A stretch of 64,000 bases of DNA from contig NZ_JADIKL010000004.1 in NCBI RefSeq assembly GCF_044904705.1, positions 124,001-188,000 on the forward strand. Direction: 5' to 3'. Numbering within the stretch: position 1 is the first letter of the stretch; the number at the start of each line of letters is the position of its first letter. Below are positions 32,605 through 41,643 of the stretch, piece by piece. Under the pieces are notes generated by a model, which saw only the letters and a list, made by a program, of their open reading frames with translations, searched no databases and was not told the DNA's origin. Origin of the DNA: Rhodanobacter_A agri (lineage in GTDB: Bacteria; Pseudomonadota; Gammaproteobacteria; Xanthomonadales; Rhodanobacteraceae). The translations under genes and the position numbers were made by a program.

Positions 32605-33819
32605 TCAGAAACTGAGCTGGGCACGTAGTTCGGTGATGTGCGGACCGGCTTGCCGTTCCTGGCGCGTGCTCGCGGCCCAGACTTCGTTGGCCTGGAACTT
32701 CAGGTGCGTGCCCAGGTACCAGTTGGCGCCCAGCGTCCAGTCGTGCTCGCGGCCTCCCGCGGGGCGCGTGTCGTCCATGTCGAGCTGGCTGTAGCGCAGC
32801 GCGATCTCCAGTGCGCCCCAGGCGTGGCCGGCGGGATGGATCGCCGAGCGGTCGGCGCTGCGGTAGCGGCGTTCCGAGACACTGCCGTCGGCATAGACGC
32901 GCGACTCGCCGGTCAGTGTCCAGGTGGCGTAGGCGTAATAACCGTGGACCTTGTAGTCCGGTAGTCCGTCGCCACGCTGGGCGGTGGCCTGGAGGTATTC
33001 GCCCTGGACCGACCATGGGCCGTCGATCCAGAGCGCCTCCAGGCCGCGCCGATCGATACGATCGGTATGGGGCAGCGTGCCCGAATCGACGAGCATGACG
33101 GGCGAAAGGCCATCCTCGGGCCGCGCCCGGAACCGCGCTGACGGTGGTTGGCCGGCGTGCCATTCGGGGGTTTCGCGCGATGCCGAAATGCCCAGGTGCA
33201 GCACATGGCCATCGCGCTGGATCGGTACCCATGCAAAGCGGGCGGCCACGCTGCGCCCGGGGTTGTTGCCGTCCAGATCCTCCGGCACGAAGTAGTAGCC
33301 CACGTTGACGAGATAGGTGGGGCGCAGGAAGGCCCAGTCCAGTCCGCTGCGCCGCCCCTCCCAGACGGCCTGGGTCGGCAGTGCGGTTTCGATGAACGTC
33401 GTCGCGGCCGCCGAGGTCGCTCCCTCGAAACCTACCGGCGTCTTGCTGTAGCCGAAGCGGAACAGCCCGACGTCCGCGCCGAGCAAACCCTGGCTGCGCA
33501 CGCGGATGTAGGTGTCGCTCCATTGCTTCGCCTGGAAATCGTATTGCACGATCGCGTCGTACAGGCCGGGGTGGCGCAGGTACAGGCCGAGGTATTTGCG
33601 GCGGTTGGTCGCCGCGTCGTCGAAGCGGCCGCGATCCTGCGCGTAGCGGTTCACGTCGAACTGGTAGAGCGCCGTGACGCCGGCGACGGTGTCCTGGCCG
33701 AGTGCGAAGTGCGTCGGCAGGTCGCTCGGGGCGTCGCGGTCGTCGGCCGCGTGGATGGCGGGTGCCGCGGCAGCGAGCATCAAGGTGGTTAGGTAGGCGA
33801 ATGCGGAGCGTGGCGTCAT
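32605..33819 (-). CDS. OprP/OprO-family outer-membrane porin
   Basis: A 404-aa protein with signal peptide MTPRSAFAYLTTLMLAAAAPAIHA and alternating beta-strand segments throughout, ending in LRAQLSF with the terminal Phe typical of outer-membrane barrels. Segments such as DAIVQYDFQAKQWSDTYIRV, FRFGYSKTPVGFEG, ALWIDGPWSVQGEYLQA and LTGESRVYADGSVSERRY resemble phosphate-selective porins O and P. The loop lysines that give phosphate selectivity cannot be judged by eye. It is divergent from pip with 205 bp between, and its 3' end faces the dehydrogenase gene 18 nt away. Porin confident, substrate uncertain. Confidence 0.82.
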   Translation of the reverse strand: MTPRSAFAYLTTLMLAAAAPAIHAADDRDAPSDLPTHFALGQDTVAGVTALYQFDVNRYAQDRGRFDDAATNRRKYLGLYLRHPGLYDAIVQYDFQAKQWSDTYIRVRSQGLLGADVGLFRFGYSKTPVGFEGATSAAATTFIETALPTQAVWEGRRSGLDWAFLRPTYLVNVGYYFVPEDLDGNNPGRSVAARFAWVPIQRDGHVLHLGISASRETPEWHAGQPPSARFRARPEDGLSPVMLVDSGTLPHTDRIDRRGLEALWIDGPWSVQGEYLQATAQRGDGLPDYKVHGYYAYATWTLTGESRVYADGSVSERRYRSADRSAIHPAGHAWGALEIALRYSQLDMDDTRPAGGREHDWTLGANWYLGTHLKFQANEVWAASTRQERQAGPHITELRAQLSF

Positions 33820-33900
33820 GGATGGGCGCGTGCGCAGCGGGGTATCCGGAAGGGGAATGCCATTCGAGCAACCGGACCGGCGCGAACGAAATGAAGTGTT

Positions 33901-33916
33901 GGCATGTGTTCATGCC
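33901..33916. promoter_or_regulatory. Dyad in the porin-pip divergent promoter region
   Basis: GGCATGTGTTCATGCC: six-bp arms around a TGTT spacer, 82 nt from the porin start and about 110 nt from pip. It has the look of a dimeric regulator site. The regulator is unknown. Confidence 0.3.
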
Positions 33917-34024
33917 CTGCCGGCAGCACCTTCGGCGAGACGCCGGAAGGGGGCGTATGGCCGGGAGGGTGTGCCTGGCCGCCGTGCTAGCCTTGGCGGC
34001 CCCCGATGCCGCCGAGTAAGTCCG

Positions 34025-34981
34025 ATGAGCCAGGAACGCCGCACGCTGTACCCCGAGATCGAGCCGTACGATCGGGGCATGCTCAAGGTCTCGGAGTTGC
34101 ACACGCTGTACTACGAGCAGTGCGGCAACCCGGACGGCAAGCCGGTGGTGTTCCTGCACGGCGGGCCGGGCGGCGGCACCAATCCGAAATGCCGGCGCTT
34201 CTTCGATCCGGCGGTGTATCGCATCGTGTTGTTCGACCAGCGCGGCTGCGGCCAGTCCACACCGCATGCGGAGTTGCGCGAGAACACCACCTGGGACCTG
34301 GTGGCTGACATCGAGCGCGTGCGCGAGCATCTAGGCATCGATCGCTGGCAGGTGTTCGGCGGCTCGTGGGGCTCCACGTTGGCGCTGTCGTATGCACAGA
34401 CGCACCCGGACAAGGTCACCGAGCTGGTACTGCGCGGCATCTTCATGCTGCGCCGCTGGGAACTGGAGTGGTTCTACCAGAAGGGTTGCGACGCGCTGTA
34501 CCCGGATGCGTGGGAGACCTATCTGGCGGCGATCCCCGAGGTCGAGCGCGGCGATCTGATGAGCGCCTACCATCGCCGCCTCACCAGCGACGACCCGGCC
34601 ACCCGGCTTGCCGCGGCGCGCGCGTGGTCGGTGTGGGAAGGCGCCACCAGCTACCTGTTCCAGGACCCGGCCAGCATCGGCTCGCACGACGAGGATGCCT
34701 TCGCGCTGGCCTTCGCGCGCATCGAATGCCACTACTTCGTCAACGGCGGTTTCTTCGCGCATGACGACCAGCTGCTGCGCAACGTGGACCGCATCCGCAG
34801 GATTCCGGCGGTGATCGTGCAAGGCCGTTACGACGTGGTCTGCCCGATCCGCAGCGCGTGGGATCTGCACCGCGCCTGGCCGGAGGCCGACCTGCGCATC
34901 GTGCAGGACGCCGGCCACTCGGCGTTCGAGCCGGGCAATATCCACGAGCTCATCGAGGCGACCGACCGCTTCCGCGCCTGA
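34025..34981 (+). CDS. pip: Proline iminopeptidase
   Basis: A 318-aa alpha/beta hydrolase of peptidase family S33 that removes N-terminal proline. HGGPGGG (oxyanion loop), DQRGCGQSTPH, the nucleophile elbow GGSWGS (Ser), QGRYDVVCP (Asp) and DAGHSAFEP (His) complete the catalytic set; the start MSQERRTLYPEIEPYDRGML is typical of the family. Cytoplasmic, no signal peptide. The start at 34025 is chosen by homology; the frame is open to 33818. A hairpin at 34999-35026 follows. Confidence 0.95.
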   Translation: MSQERRTLYPEIEPYDRGMLKVSELHTLYYEQCGNPDGKPVVFLHGGPGGGTNPKCRRFFDPAVYRIVLFDQRGCGQSTPHAELRENTTWDLVADIERVREHLGIDRWQVFGGSWGSTLALSYAQTHPDKVTELVLRGIFMLRRWELEWFYQKGCDALYPDAWETYLAAIPEVERGDLMSAYHRRLTSDDPATRLAAARAWSVWEGATSYLFQDPASIGSHDEDAFALAFARIECHYFVNGGFFAHDDQLLRNVDRIRRIPAVIVQGRYDVVCPIRSAWDLHRAWPEADLRIVQDAGHSAFEPGNIHELIEATDRFRA

Positions 34982-34998
34982 GGCGCTGCCGCGGGGCT

Positions 34999-35026
34999 GG
35001 GCTACGGCCGGCCATGGCCGGAGCCC
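34999..35026. terminator. Hairpin between convergent pip and the EAL-GGDEF gene
   Basis: GGGCT-A-CGGCC and GGCCG-G-AGCCC pair (10 bp, one mismatch) around GGCCAT, in the 49 nt between the two stops. On the plus strand GGCTTTA follows. Probably shared. Confidence 0.55.
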
Positions 35027-35030
35027 GGCT

Positions 35031-36827
35031 TTACGGCGCGGCCGCCGTGCCCGCGCGGGAGGACACGTGCAGGCTGGTGCCGGCGCGCTTGGCCTGGCGC
35101 TTTGCGCGCGCCGCCAGCATCGCGATCGACGCGGCGCGTTGCGGCAGGGGCGGCATCAGCTCGACCACGCCCATCACCACGGTGGTGCATGGGAAGCATT
35201 GCGGCTCGCCGCGGCGGTCCTTGCCGCGCAGGCCGCCGCGCGCCAGGTCGTCGGCATCGAACAGCTGCGGCGCGCGCGCGTTGAAGGCCTCGACGATGCG
35301 CCAGCAACGCGTCTCCCAGTCCGTGCTCTGGAACAGCACCACGAAATCGTCGCCGCCGATGTGGCCGACGAAGTCGAGCGCCGGGTCGACGTGCTCGTTC
35401 AGCAGGCCCGACAGCAGCCGGATCATCTCGTCGCCGCGCGAATAGCCGTAGTGGTCGTTGAAGGGCTTGAAGTCGGTGAGATCGACGTGCGCCACCGCAA
35501 AGCGCTCGCCGCCATCAAGCAGGCGCTCCAGGTGTTCGGTGGTGGGAATGTTGCCGGGCTGGAAGGTCAGCGGGTTGGCGTGGCGCGCTGCCTCGATGCG
35601 CAACTCGCTTACGCGCCGCACCAGCGCCTCGCCGGTGCCCAGCCCGAGGTAATGGCCGTGGCGGGTCACGATGAAACCGTCGGCCAGGTAGCGTTGGTCC
35701 TCGCCGCGTAGCACGTCGGCGAGGCTTTCCAGGCTGCGCTGTTCGTCGCAGACCAGCGGCGCGTCGTTCATCAGCACGGTGCATGGCTTGCGCGCCAGCA
35801 GTTCGCGGGCGAACGGTTGCGCCATGCGTTCGTTCACCAGCCGGCGATTCACCAGGCCGATCGGCCTGCCGTTCCGGACCACCGCCACGGCGTGCAGTTC
35901 GGAGTGGCGGCCGAACAAGGCCATCACCTCCTCGTTGGTCTGGTGCGGATCCACCATCGGCGCCTCGATCAGCAGATGGCTGACCTGGGTGGGGCGCTGG
36001 GTGATCGGGCCGCGCGGGCGCGGCAGCACCGGCACAGCCGGCCCGCCTGGTACATGCCTGGCCTCGGCGCGGGCCGCCGCGACGAGGGCTGGCGCCGGAC
36101 GTCCGATCAGGAAACCCTGCGCGTAGGGGATGCCGAGATCGCGCAGCACGCGCAGGTCGGCAGGGTCTTCCACACCCTCGCCGACGAGGTCGGCCCCCAG
36201 CGCCTCGGCCACCTGGCACAGTGATCGCACGATCGCCAGTCGGCCGGCGCTGCGCGACAGCCCGTGCACGAGGTAGCGGTCGATCTTCACCACGTCGGGG
36301 TGGATCTCGTTCCACATCTCGAAATTGGAGTGGCCGTTGCCGAAATCGTCGAGAGCGATGCGGACGCCATGCGCACGCAGGTAACCCAGCGCGTGGGCAA
36401 GCAGGGCAGGGCGCTCCACCACGTCGCGTTCGGTGATCTCGATGGTGACGCGGGCCGGATCCAGACCGCTGGTGCGCAATGCGGCCAGCACTTCGTCCGG
36501 GCGCAAGCTGTCGTTGAGGATGGCGCGGGCGCTGAGATTCAGCAGCAGCCGGCCGGTGCCGCCCTGCGCGGCGAAGGCGGCGCAGATCGTGCGTGCGGCG
36601 TGCAGCTCCATGTCGACCAGTCGGCCCTCCATGCGGGCGAGGTCGAGCAGATCGAGGATGGAGACGTTGCCGGGCATGAAGGCGCAGCGGCTGAGCCCCT
36701 CGTGCGCGACCACTTCCAGCGTGTCCAGGCGCACCACGGGCTGGAAGACCGCATGGAGGCTTCCTGCAGCGAGTGCGCGCTCGAGCATGGTGTGGGGGCT
36801 GCGGTGGCGTGCGGGGAGGATGGGCAT
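35031..36827 (-). CDS. EAL-CBS-GGDEF cyclic-di-GMP enzyme
   Basis: About 598 aa from ATG 36827 (CCAAGG upstream). The N-terminal EAL domain (about 15-255) opens AVFQPVVRLDTLEVVAHEGLSR; the motif is EGL, but the metal and catalytic residues seem present: LLNLSAR (Asn), ITERD (Glu), LDDFGNG (Asp pair), VKIDR (Lys, Asp), EGVED (Glu), AQGF (Gln), so phosphodiesterase activity is likely. Two CBS-like repeats (about 285-405) follow, then a GGDEF domain with HIGGDDFVVLF; the GGDDF variant leaves cyclase activity open. There are no membrane segments. It lies 10 nt after the chemoreceptor gene and so shares its FliA-type promoter, linking it to motility. Confidence 0.9.
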   Translation of the reverse strand: MPILPARHRSPHTMLERALAAGSLHAVFQPVVRLDTLEVVAHEGLSRCAFMPGNVSILDLLDLARMEGRLVDMELHAARTICAAFAAQGGTGRLLLNLSARAILNDSLRPDEVLAALRTSGLDPARVTIEITERDVVERPALLAHALGYLRAHGVRIALDDFGNGHSNFEMWNEIHPDVVKIDRYLVHGLSRSAGRLAIVRSLCQVAEALGADLVGEGVEDPADLRVLRDLGIPYAQGFLIGRPAPALVAAARAEARHVPGGPAVPVLPRPRGPITQRPTQVSHLLIEAPMVDPHQTNEEVMALFGRHSELHAVAVVRNGRPIGLVNRRLVNERMAQPFARELLARKPCTVLMNDAPLVCDEQRSLESLADVLRGEDQRYLADGFIVTRHGHYLGLGTGEALVRRVSELRIEAARHANPLTFQPGNIPTTEHLERLLDGGERFAVAHVDLTDFKPFNDHYGYSRGDEMIRLLSGLLNEHVDPALDFVGHIGGDDFVVLFQSTDWETRCWRIVEAFNARAPQLFDADDLARGGLRGKDRRGEPQCFPCTTVVMGVVELMPPLPQRAASIAMLAARAKRQAKRAGTSLHVSSRAGTAAAP

Positions 36828-36837
36828 GCCTTGGCTT

Positions 36838-38484
36838 TCAGGCCGCGCGAGCGACCAGGGAAGGGAGCATCGCTGCGGGCGAGGGCCGGGCATCCGCTTC
36901 CGGTCCATGAGGCACCGGCGATTCGGCGGGAAGGCGGAAGAAATCCACCTGGCGGATCAGTGCCCCGGCATCGCCGGCGAGCGCCTGGCCGGTGGCATTG
37001 ATGTCGTCCACCAGGCCGGCGTTGGCCTGGGTGATGCGGTCCATCTCGGCCACGGCGCGATTGATCTGGCCGATGCCGCCGGCTTGTTCCCGGCCGGCGT
37101 CGGAGATCCGGGCCATCAGCGCGGAGACGCGCGCCACGCTCTGCACGATGCCGTCCAGCGCGGCGCCCGACTGCGCCACTTTGTGGCGCGCCAGTTCCAC
37201 CGCCTCGGTACTGCCGGCGACCAGCCGGCGGATGTCCTGGCCGGCCTCCACGCAGCGGCGTGCCAGCTGGCGCACCTCGCCCGCGACCACGGCGAAGCCG
37301 CGTCCGCGTTCGCCGGCATGGGCCGCCTCGATGGCGGCGTTGAGCGAAAGCAGGTTGGTCTGGAAGGCGATGCTGTCGACCAGGTCGACGATCTCCGCGA
37401 TGTCGCGGCTGGCCTGCTGGATCGCATGCATGGAAGCGAGTGCCTCGTCCGCGACGTGGCGGCCTTGTTCCGCATGACCCAGCGCGTCGCGCGCCGCCTG
37501 GGCGGCGCCGTCGGCGTGGCTGACGCCTTGCCCGACGGTGGCGGCCATGTGCTCCATCGACGCCGAGGTCTGTTCGAGGCCGGCGGCCTGCGTCTGGGTG
37601 CGGGCGCTGAGCGCCTGGTTGTCGCGTGCCAGATGGTGCGCGCGCTGCTCCACCGAGCAGGCGCTGCTGCGTACCAGGGTCAGCACGCGCGCGAGCTGCC
37701 GGTCCATCGAGGCGAGCGCACGCAGCAGCCGCCCCAGCTCGTCGTCGCGACCCGGATCGACCGGTTCGCCCAGGCGTCCTGCGGCGATGCGCTCGGCGAC
37801 CTGGGTGGCTTGCCGCAGGCGCCGCAGCAGGCTGCGCATCAGCGCACCATCCAGCACGATGGCGGAGAGCAGCGCCGCGGCCAGCAGGACGAGCAACAGC
37901 CCCATGCCCTCGCGGTTGGCCTGGCGCTGGCTCTGCGCTTGCGCGCTGCCCTGGTCCAGCGCGGCGAGGAACAGGTTGGCGAAGTCGCTTTGCAGCGGCT
38001 GGTAGGCGGGTTGCACTTCCGTGCCGAGCTTGAGCGCGGCCAGCTGGAACTGGCCTGCGTCGAGCAGGGCCAGTGTTTCGTCGATGGTGCGGTCGGCGTC
38101 GTCGCGATGGATCGCGGCCAGCTTCAGGGTCTGCGCCTGTGCCTGCGCCAGTTCGCTGGACAGCAGCGGTTTCCAGTGCCGCATGGCATCCACGCGGTCG
38201 GCATGGATGCGTGTGTGCGCCTCGTCCACGGCGGAAGGCAGTTGCGACAGCACCGCGTGAACCAGTGTCTGCAGACTGCTGTTGTAGTCGTTCTGCACCC
38301 GGCCGACGTCGGCGACCGGGCTGAGCGAGCCTTGCACCAGTCCCTGGATGCGGCGATCGGCCTGCCGCAATTGCAGCAGGCCGGCAACGCTGGTCACCGC
38401 GAGCAGGCCAAGGACGATGAACAGGCGCAGCAACAGGTGCTGGCGCAAGCTCGGGGCGGCAATCCACTTCGGTCGTTTGAGCAT
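36838..38484 (-). CDS. Methyl-accepting chemotaxis protein
   Basis: A 548-aa chemoreceptor from ATG 38484 (MLKRPKWIAAPSL). Membrane helix 1 is LRLFIVLGLLAVTSVAGLLQL; the periplasmic part has a four-helix-bundle look (VQNDYNSSLQTLVHAVLSQL). Helix 2 is GLLLVLLAAALLSAIVL, then HAMP and the signalling hairpin with tip EIVDLVDSIAFQTNLLSLNAAIEAAHAGERGRGFAVVA. No C-terminal adaptation pentapeptide. The frame is open to 38526, but the FliA-type promoter at 38515-38541 puts the transcript start downstream of that, so 38484 is chosen. First gene of an operon with the EAL-CBS-GGDEF protein. Confidence 0.94.
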   Translation of the reverse strand: MLKRPKWIAAPSLRQHLLLRLFIVLGLLAVTSVAGLLQLRQADRRIQGLVQGSLSPVADVGRVQNDYNSSLQTLVHAVLSQLPSAVDEAHTRIHADRVDAMRHWKPLLSSELAQAQAQTLKLAAIHRDDADRTIDETLALLDAGQFQLAALKLGTEVQPAYQPLQSDFANLFLAALDQGSAQAQSQRQANREGMGLLLVLLAAALLSAIVLDGALMRSLLRRLRQATQVAERIAAGRLGEPVDPGRDDELGRLLRALASMDRQLARVLTLVRSSACSVEQRAHHLARDNQALSARTQTQAAGLEQTSASMEHMAATVGQGVSHADGAAQAARDALGHAEQGRHVADEALASMHAIQQASRDIAEIVDLVDSIAFQTNLLSLNAAIEAAHAGERGRGFAVVAGEVRQLARRCVEAGQDIRRLVAGSTEAVELARHKVAQSGAALDGIVQSVARVSALMARISDAGREQAGGIGQINRAVAEMDRITQANAGLVDDINATGQALAGDAGALIRQVDFFRLPAESPVPHGPEADARPSPAAMLPSLVARAA

Positions 38485-38514
38485 GGGGAGTGTGCGCGTG
38501 GGGATCTGCAGGAG

Positions 38515-38541
38515 CTGTCGGCCCATCGCGTCGCAACTTTA
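38515..38541 (-). promoter_or_regulatory. FliA (sigma-28)-type promoter of the chemoreceptor/EAL-GGDEF operon
   Basis: On the minus strand TAAAGTTG (38541-38534), 11 nt, then GCCGACAG (38522-38515). Against TAAAGTTT-N11-GCCGATAA this is 7/8 and 6/8 with exact spacing. Expected start about 38508, about 24 nt before ATG 38484. Confidence 0.7.
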
Positions 38542-38800
38542 GCGAAGTGGCGAATAAATTTTCTTTGAAATCAAATTGTTATATTCCTTCCAGTGGGCTG
38601 GAAGGGCGCGTGGAAGATGACGTGGCGAGATGTCGGTTCCGTGACTGCCGTGTTGCGCTTTCGCGGAACGCGCAAGGGCAGGCGCTTGCCGACGATCCTC
38701 ACGCGGCGACGGCGGCAGAGCTGCGCGAGCCCTGCGGGGATCGTGAACCGGTTTCAGGCATCCCGTGCCGGTGGCTTGCGACCGGCCATGCCCCGATGAC
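38542..38800. other. Gap between upp and the chemoreceptor operon
   Basis: About 260 bp without a credible gene. The part next to the promoter (38545-38590) is AT-rich (AAATTTTCTTTGAAATC). Weak inverted repeats occur near 38770-38790; no clear terminator for upp. Confidence 0.4.
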
Positions 38801-39442
38801 TCAGCTGACGGGAAACTGTTTGGTGCCGAAGATCTTGTCGCCGGCGTCGCCCAGGCCGGGCAGGATGTAGCCGTGCTCGTTGAGCCGCTCGTCGATCGCG
38901 GCGGTATAGATCTCGATGTCCGGATGCGCCGCTTCGATGCGCCGCAACCCTTCCGGGGCGGCAACCAGGAACAGTCCCTTGATGTGCTTGCAGCCGGCGG
39001 CCTTCAGCATATCCACGGTGGCGACCAGGGTGCCGGCGGTGGCCAGCATAGGGTCGACGATCAGGGCGATGCGCTCGTCCATGCGGCCGGTGAGCTTTTC
39101 GTAGTAGGCGATCGGCTTCAGCGTTTGCTCGTCGCGTTGCAGGCCGACCACGCTGACCTTGGCCGCGGGGATCATGTCCAGCACCCCGGGCAGCATGCCG
39201 AGGCCGGCGCGCAGGATAGGCACGATGGTGATCTTCGCCCCTTTGATCCGCTGCACGACGAGCGGGCCGGCCCAGCCCTCGATGTGCTCCTCGACGGTCT
39301 GCAGATCTTTGGTGGCCTCGTAGGTGAGCAGGGCGGCGACCTCGCCTGCCAGTTCGCGGAACTCCTTGGTGCTGATGCCGGCGCGGCGCATCAGGCCCAG
39401 CTTGTGGCGGATCAAGGGGTGGCGGACTTCGACCAGCTTCAT
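38801..39442 (-). CDS. upp: Uracil phosphoribosyltransferase
   Basis: A 213-aa enzyme making UMP from uracil and PRPP in pyrimidine salvage. MKLVEVRHPLIRHKLGLMR is the family start; PILRAGLGMLPGVLDMIP and the PRPP loop LIVDPMLATAGTLVATVDMLK are clear; it ends GDAGDKIFGTKQF. Length fits (208 in E. coli). No uracil permease follows. It is cytoplasmic and stands as a single gene between psiF and the chemoreceptor operon. Confidence 0.96.
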   Translation of the reverse strand: MKLVEVRHPLIRHKLGLMRRAGISTKEFRELAGEVAALLTYEATKDLQTVEEHIEGWAGPLVVQRIKGAKITIVPILRAGLGMLPGVLDMIPAAKVSVVGLQRDEQTLKPIAYYEKLTGRMDERIALIVDPMLATAGTLVATVDMLKAAGCKHIKGLFLVAAPEGLRRIEAAHPDIEIYTAAIDERLNEHGYILPGLGDAGDKIFGTKQFPVS

Positions 39443-39499
39443 GCGATGGGACTCCGGCTGCGGGTTGCGCGAAGAAGCCGAGCATAAAACACCCGCCGC

Positions 39500-39540
39500 A
39501 AACGAAACGCCCCTGCCCGGCGTTGCCGTCGGACAGGGGC
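39500..39540 (-). terminator. Terminator after psiF
   Basis: On the minus strand GCCCCTGtCCG pairs with CGGgCAGGGGC (one mismatch) and is followed by GTTTCGTTT. It lies 40 nt after the psiF stop. Confidence 0.7.
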
Positions 39541-39579
39541 GGGGGCGTCAGCGCATCGACGCCTAGGCGGGGCGATGGC

Positions 39580-39966
39580 TCAGCCGGCCGGAGCGGCGGC
39601 AGCGTCGCCCTTCAGACAGGTGCTCATGAAGGTTTTGCGGTCGGCACCCTTGAGCGCCTTGGTCTTCGCGTCGGCGTTGCAGCTCTTCATCTTTTCCTGC
39701 TGCGTGGCCTTGGCCGCCGGTGCGGCAGCGGTGCTCTCGCCCTTCAGGCAGGAGCTCATGAAGGTCTTGCGCTCGGCGCCCTTCTTGCCGGTGGCTTCCT
39801 TGTTGCAGTCCGTCATGCGCTGCTGCTGCGCGGTGAGCGGCTTCTTGGCAGCCGGGGCTGCGGTCATGGCGGCTTGCGGCGCGACGGGCGCGGCGGTGGC
39901 TGCGAAAGCGGCACCGGCGAGCGCCATGGCGGCACTGACAGCAAGCACACGGATCGACACGGACAT
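39580..39966 (-). CDS. psiF: PsiF-repeat periplasmic protein
   Basis: A 128-aa secreted protein: signal peptide MSVSIRVLAVSAAMALAGAAFA, an Ala/Pro-rich stretch, then two PsiF repeats of about 33 aa. Each has a Cys near its start and a Cys near its end: MTDCNKEATGKKG...RKTFMSSCLKG and MKSCNADAKTK...RKTFMSTCLKG. The even Cys number suggests disulfides in the periplasm. PsiF is phosphate-starvation induced in E. coli; its function is unknown. No Pho box (CTGTCAT repeats) is seen upstream, only a -10-like TATAGA and a good AGGGAGG site before the ATG, so phosphate control is not supported here. Confidence 0.85.
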   Translation of the reverse strand: MSVSIRVLAVSAAMALAGAAFAATAAPVAPQAAMTAAPAAKKPLTAQQQRMTDCNKEATGKKGAERKTFMSSCLKGESTAAAPAAKATQQEKMKSCNADAKTKALKGADRKTFMSTCLKGDAAAAPAG

Positions 39967-40146
39967 GATGTGACCTCCCTAGGTGACCGGCGGGTGCCGG
40001 CGAGGGCAGTCTATAGCCGTGGAGGGAGCATCGTCGCTGAACGATGCGTCGGACCTGTAGGCCCGCGGCCCGCACCGATGTCGGCGACGGGCCCCGGGCA
40101 TCCTGCCGTAGCGAAAACCCGGCTACGACAGGAGGGGCGGACTGGC

Positions 40147-41643
40147 TCAGGCGGCCTTGCTTTCGCTCTTGCGCGGGCCTTCAAGCAGGGCGTGGCGCAC
40201 ATGCGACACCACCAGGTCCACTTCGGCGCTGGTGACGTTGAAGTGTGGGGTGAAGCGCAGCGAATTGACGCCACCGTGGATCACGCCGATGCCGCGTTCG
40301 CGCAGGTATTCCTCGATCGAACCGGCGCCGTAGCACTTGAATTGCGGGGCCAGCTCGCAGGAGAACAGCAGGCCGGTGCCCTGCACCTTGGTGATCAGAC
40401 CGCCCAGCTCGTCTTTCAGCGTGTTGAGCTTGTCCACGAACTCTTTGCCGCGGGCACGGATGTTGGCGCGCACCGCATCGGTCAGCTCGCCAAGCGTGGC
40501 CAGCGCCACGTCCAGCGCACGCGGGTTGGCGGTCATGGTGTTGCCGTAGATGCCCTTGCGGTACAGGCCGGCGGTGCGTTCGCTCACCGCCAGCACCGAG
40601 AGCGGGTACTGGCCGGCGTTGAGCGCCTTGGAGAAGGTCTCCATGTCCGGCGCGGGCAGCTTCTCGAAGCCGGGGTAGTCGGTGAGCGAGAGCACGCCGT
40701 GCGCACGCAGGCCGGCCTGGATCGAGTCGATCAGCAGCAGGCTGCCGTGCGACTCGGTGAGCCGACGGGCGGCCGCGTAGAACTCCGGCGTCACCGCGCG
40801 GCCAGGGTCGCCTTCGCCCATCACCGGCTCCAGGAACATCGCCTCGATGAACCAGCCGTGCTTGTCGGCGTCGGCGAACGCGGCTTCCAGCTGGGCCACG
40901 TTATAGGGCTCGACCACCAGCACGCTGTCCTCGTGGCGGTAGCTGGCGAGGTATTGCTGGTAGGTCTTGCGCGAGGAATCGGAATACAGCGCCGGCTTGT
41001 CGGTGCGGCCGTGGAACGCGCCCTTCACCGCCAAGCGCTTGATCGTGCGCCCGGCGTAGCGGCCGCCGGCGTCGGTCATCAGCTTGGCGTTGACGTCGGC
41101 GATGCGGCAGGCCAGGCCGACCGACTCGGAGCCGGAGTTCAGGCACAGGTAGCTGACGTAGGGATTGCTGCCGCGGTTGCGGCCCAGCTCCCGGTTCAGC
41201 GCCTGGGTCAGGCGCAGTTGCGACACGCTCGGTGTCATCACGTTCGCCATCACCTGCCCGCGGGCCAGCGCGGCATCGATGGCCGGGTGGTTGTGGCCGA
41301 AGCCGAGCATGCCGTAGCCGCCGTTGTCGTGCACCACCGCGCCCTTCAGCGTGACGACCCACGGGCCGCGCGCAGCAGCCGGCAGGTAGGGGTTGATCGC
41401 GTCGTCGGGGTAGAAGTTGACGAAACCGGCCAGCGCCTGCGCCAGTTGCTCGGCTTCGTCCAGCTTCAGGAAGTCGCCGAGCTCGGCGCGCAGTTCGCGA
41501 TGACGCGCCACGGCAGCGGCCACGGCCTCGCCGAGCATGGCGTCGGCCGCGGCCATGCGCTCGATGCTGGCATCGTCCAGGCCGGTGGTGCGCGGCTTGC
41601 CGCCGAATTCGCGCAGTTCGCGCAGCTGATCGATCAAACCCAT
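40147..41643 (-). CDS. Class III PLP-dependent aminotransferase
   Basis: A 498-aa fold-type I aminotransferase from ATG 41643 (GAGGAG 7 nt upstream). Features: GFGHNHPAID (cofactor/substrate region), LCLNSGSESVGLACR (phosphate-binding), KGAFHGRTDKPALYSDSSRKTY, EPVMGEGDPGRAV, LLIDSIQAG (the Asp pairing with the PLP nitrogen), and METFSKALNAGQYPLS with the Schiff-base Lys339. The family transfers omega-amino groups (ornithine, lysine, putrescine, 4-aminobutyrate); the preferred substrate here cannot be read off. Cytoplasmic. It stands alone; the region upstream is shared with the ABC transporter operon. Confidence 0.87.
   Translation of the reverse strand: MGLIDQLRELREFGGKPRTTGLDDASIERMAAADAMLGEAVAAAVARHRELRAELGDFLKLDEAEQLAQALAGFVNFYPDDAINPYLPAAARGPWVVTLKGAVVHDNGGYGMLGFGHNHPAIDAALARGQVMANVMTPSVSQLRLTQALNRELGRNRGSNPYVSYLCLNSGSESVGLACRIADVNAKLMTDAGGRYAGRTIKRLAVKGAFHGRTDKPALYSDSSRKTYQQYLASYRHEDSVLVVEPYNVAQLEAAFADADKHGWFIEAMFLEPVMGEGDPGRAVTPEFYAAARRLTESHGSLLLIDSIQAGLRAHGVLSLTDYPGFEKLPAPDMETFSKALNAGQYPLSVLAVSERTAGLYRKGIYGNTMTANPRALDVALATLGELTDAVRANIRARGKEFVDKLNTLKDELGGLITKVQGTGLLFSCELAPQFKCYGAGSIEEYLRERGIGVIHGGVNSLRFTPHFNVTSAEVDLVVSHVRHALLEGPRKSESKAA

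Noticed and set aside
38593..38799. Small plus-strand ORF between the chemoreceptor operon and upp
   Set aside because: Arg/Trp-rich, no ribosome binding site, no family, and overlaps nothing functional; treated as chance.
39967..40060. Pho box upstream of psiF
   Set aside because: No CTGTCAT-type direct repeats are present despite the gene name.
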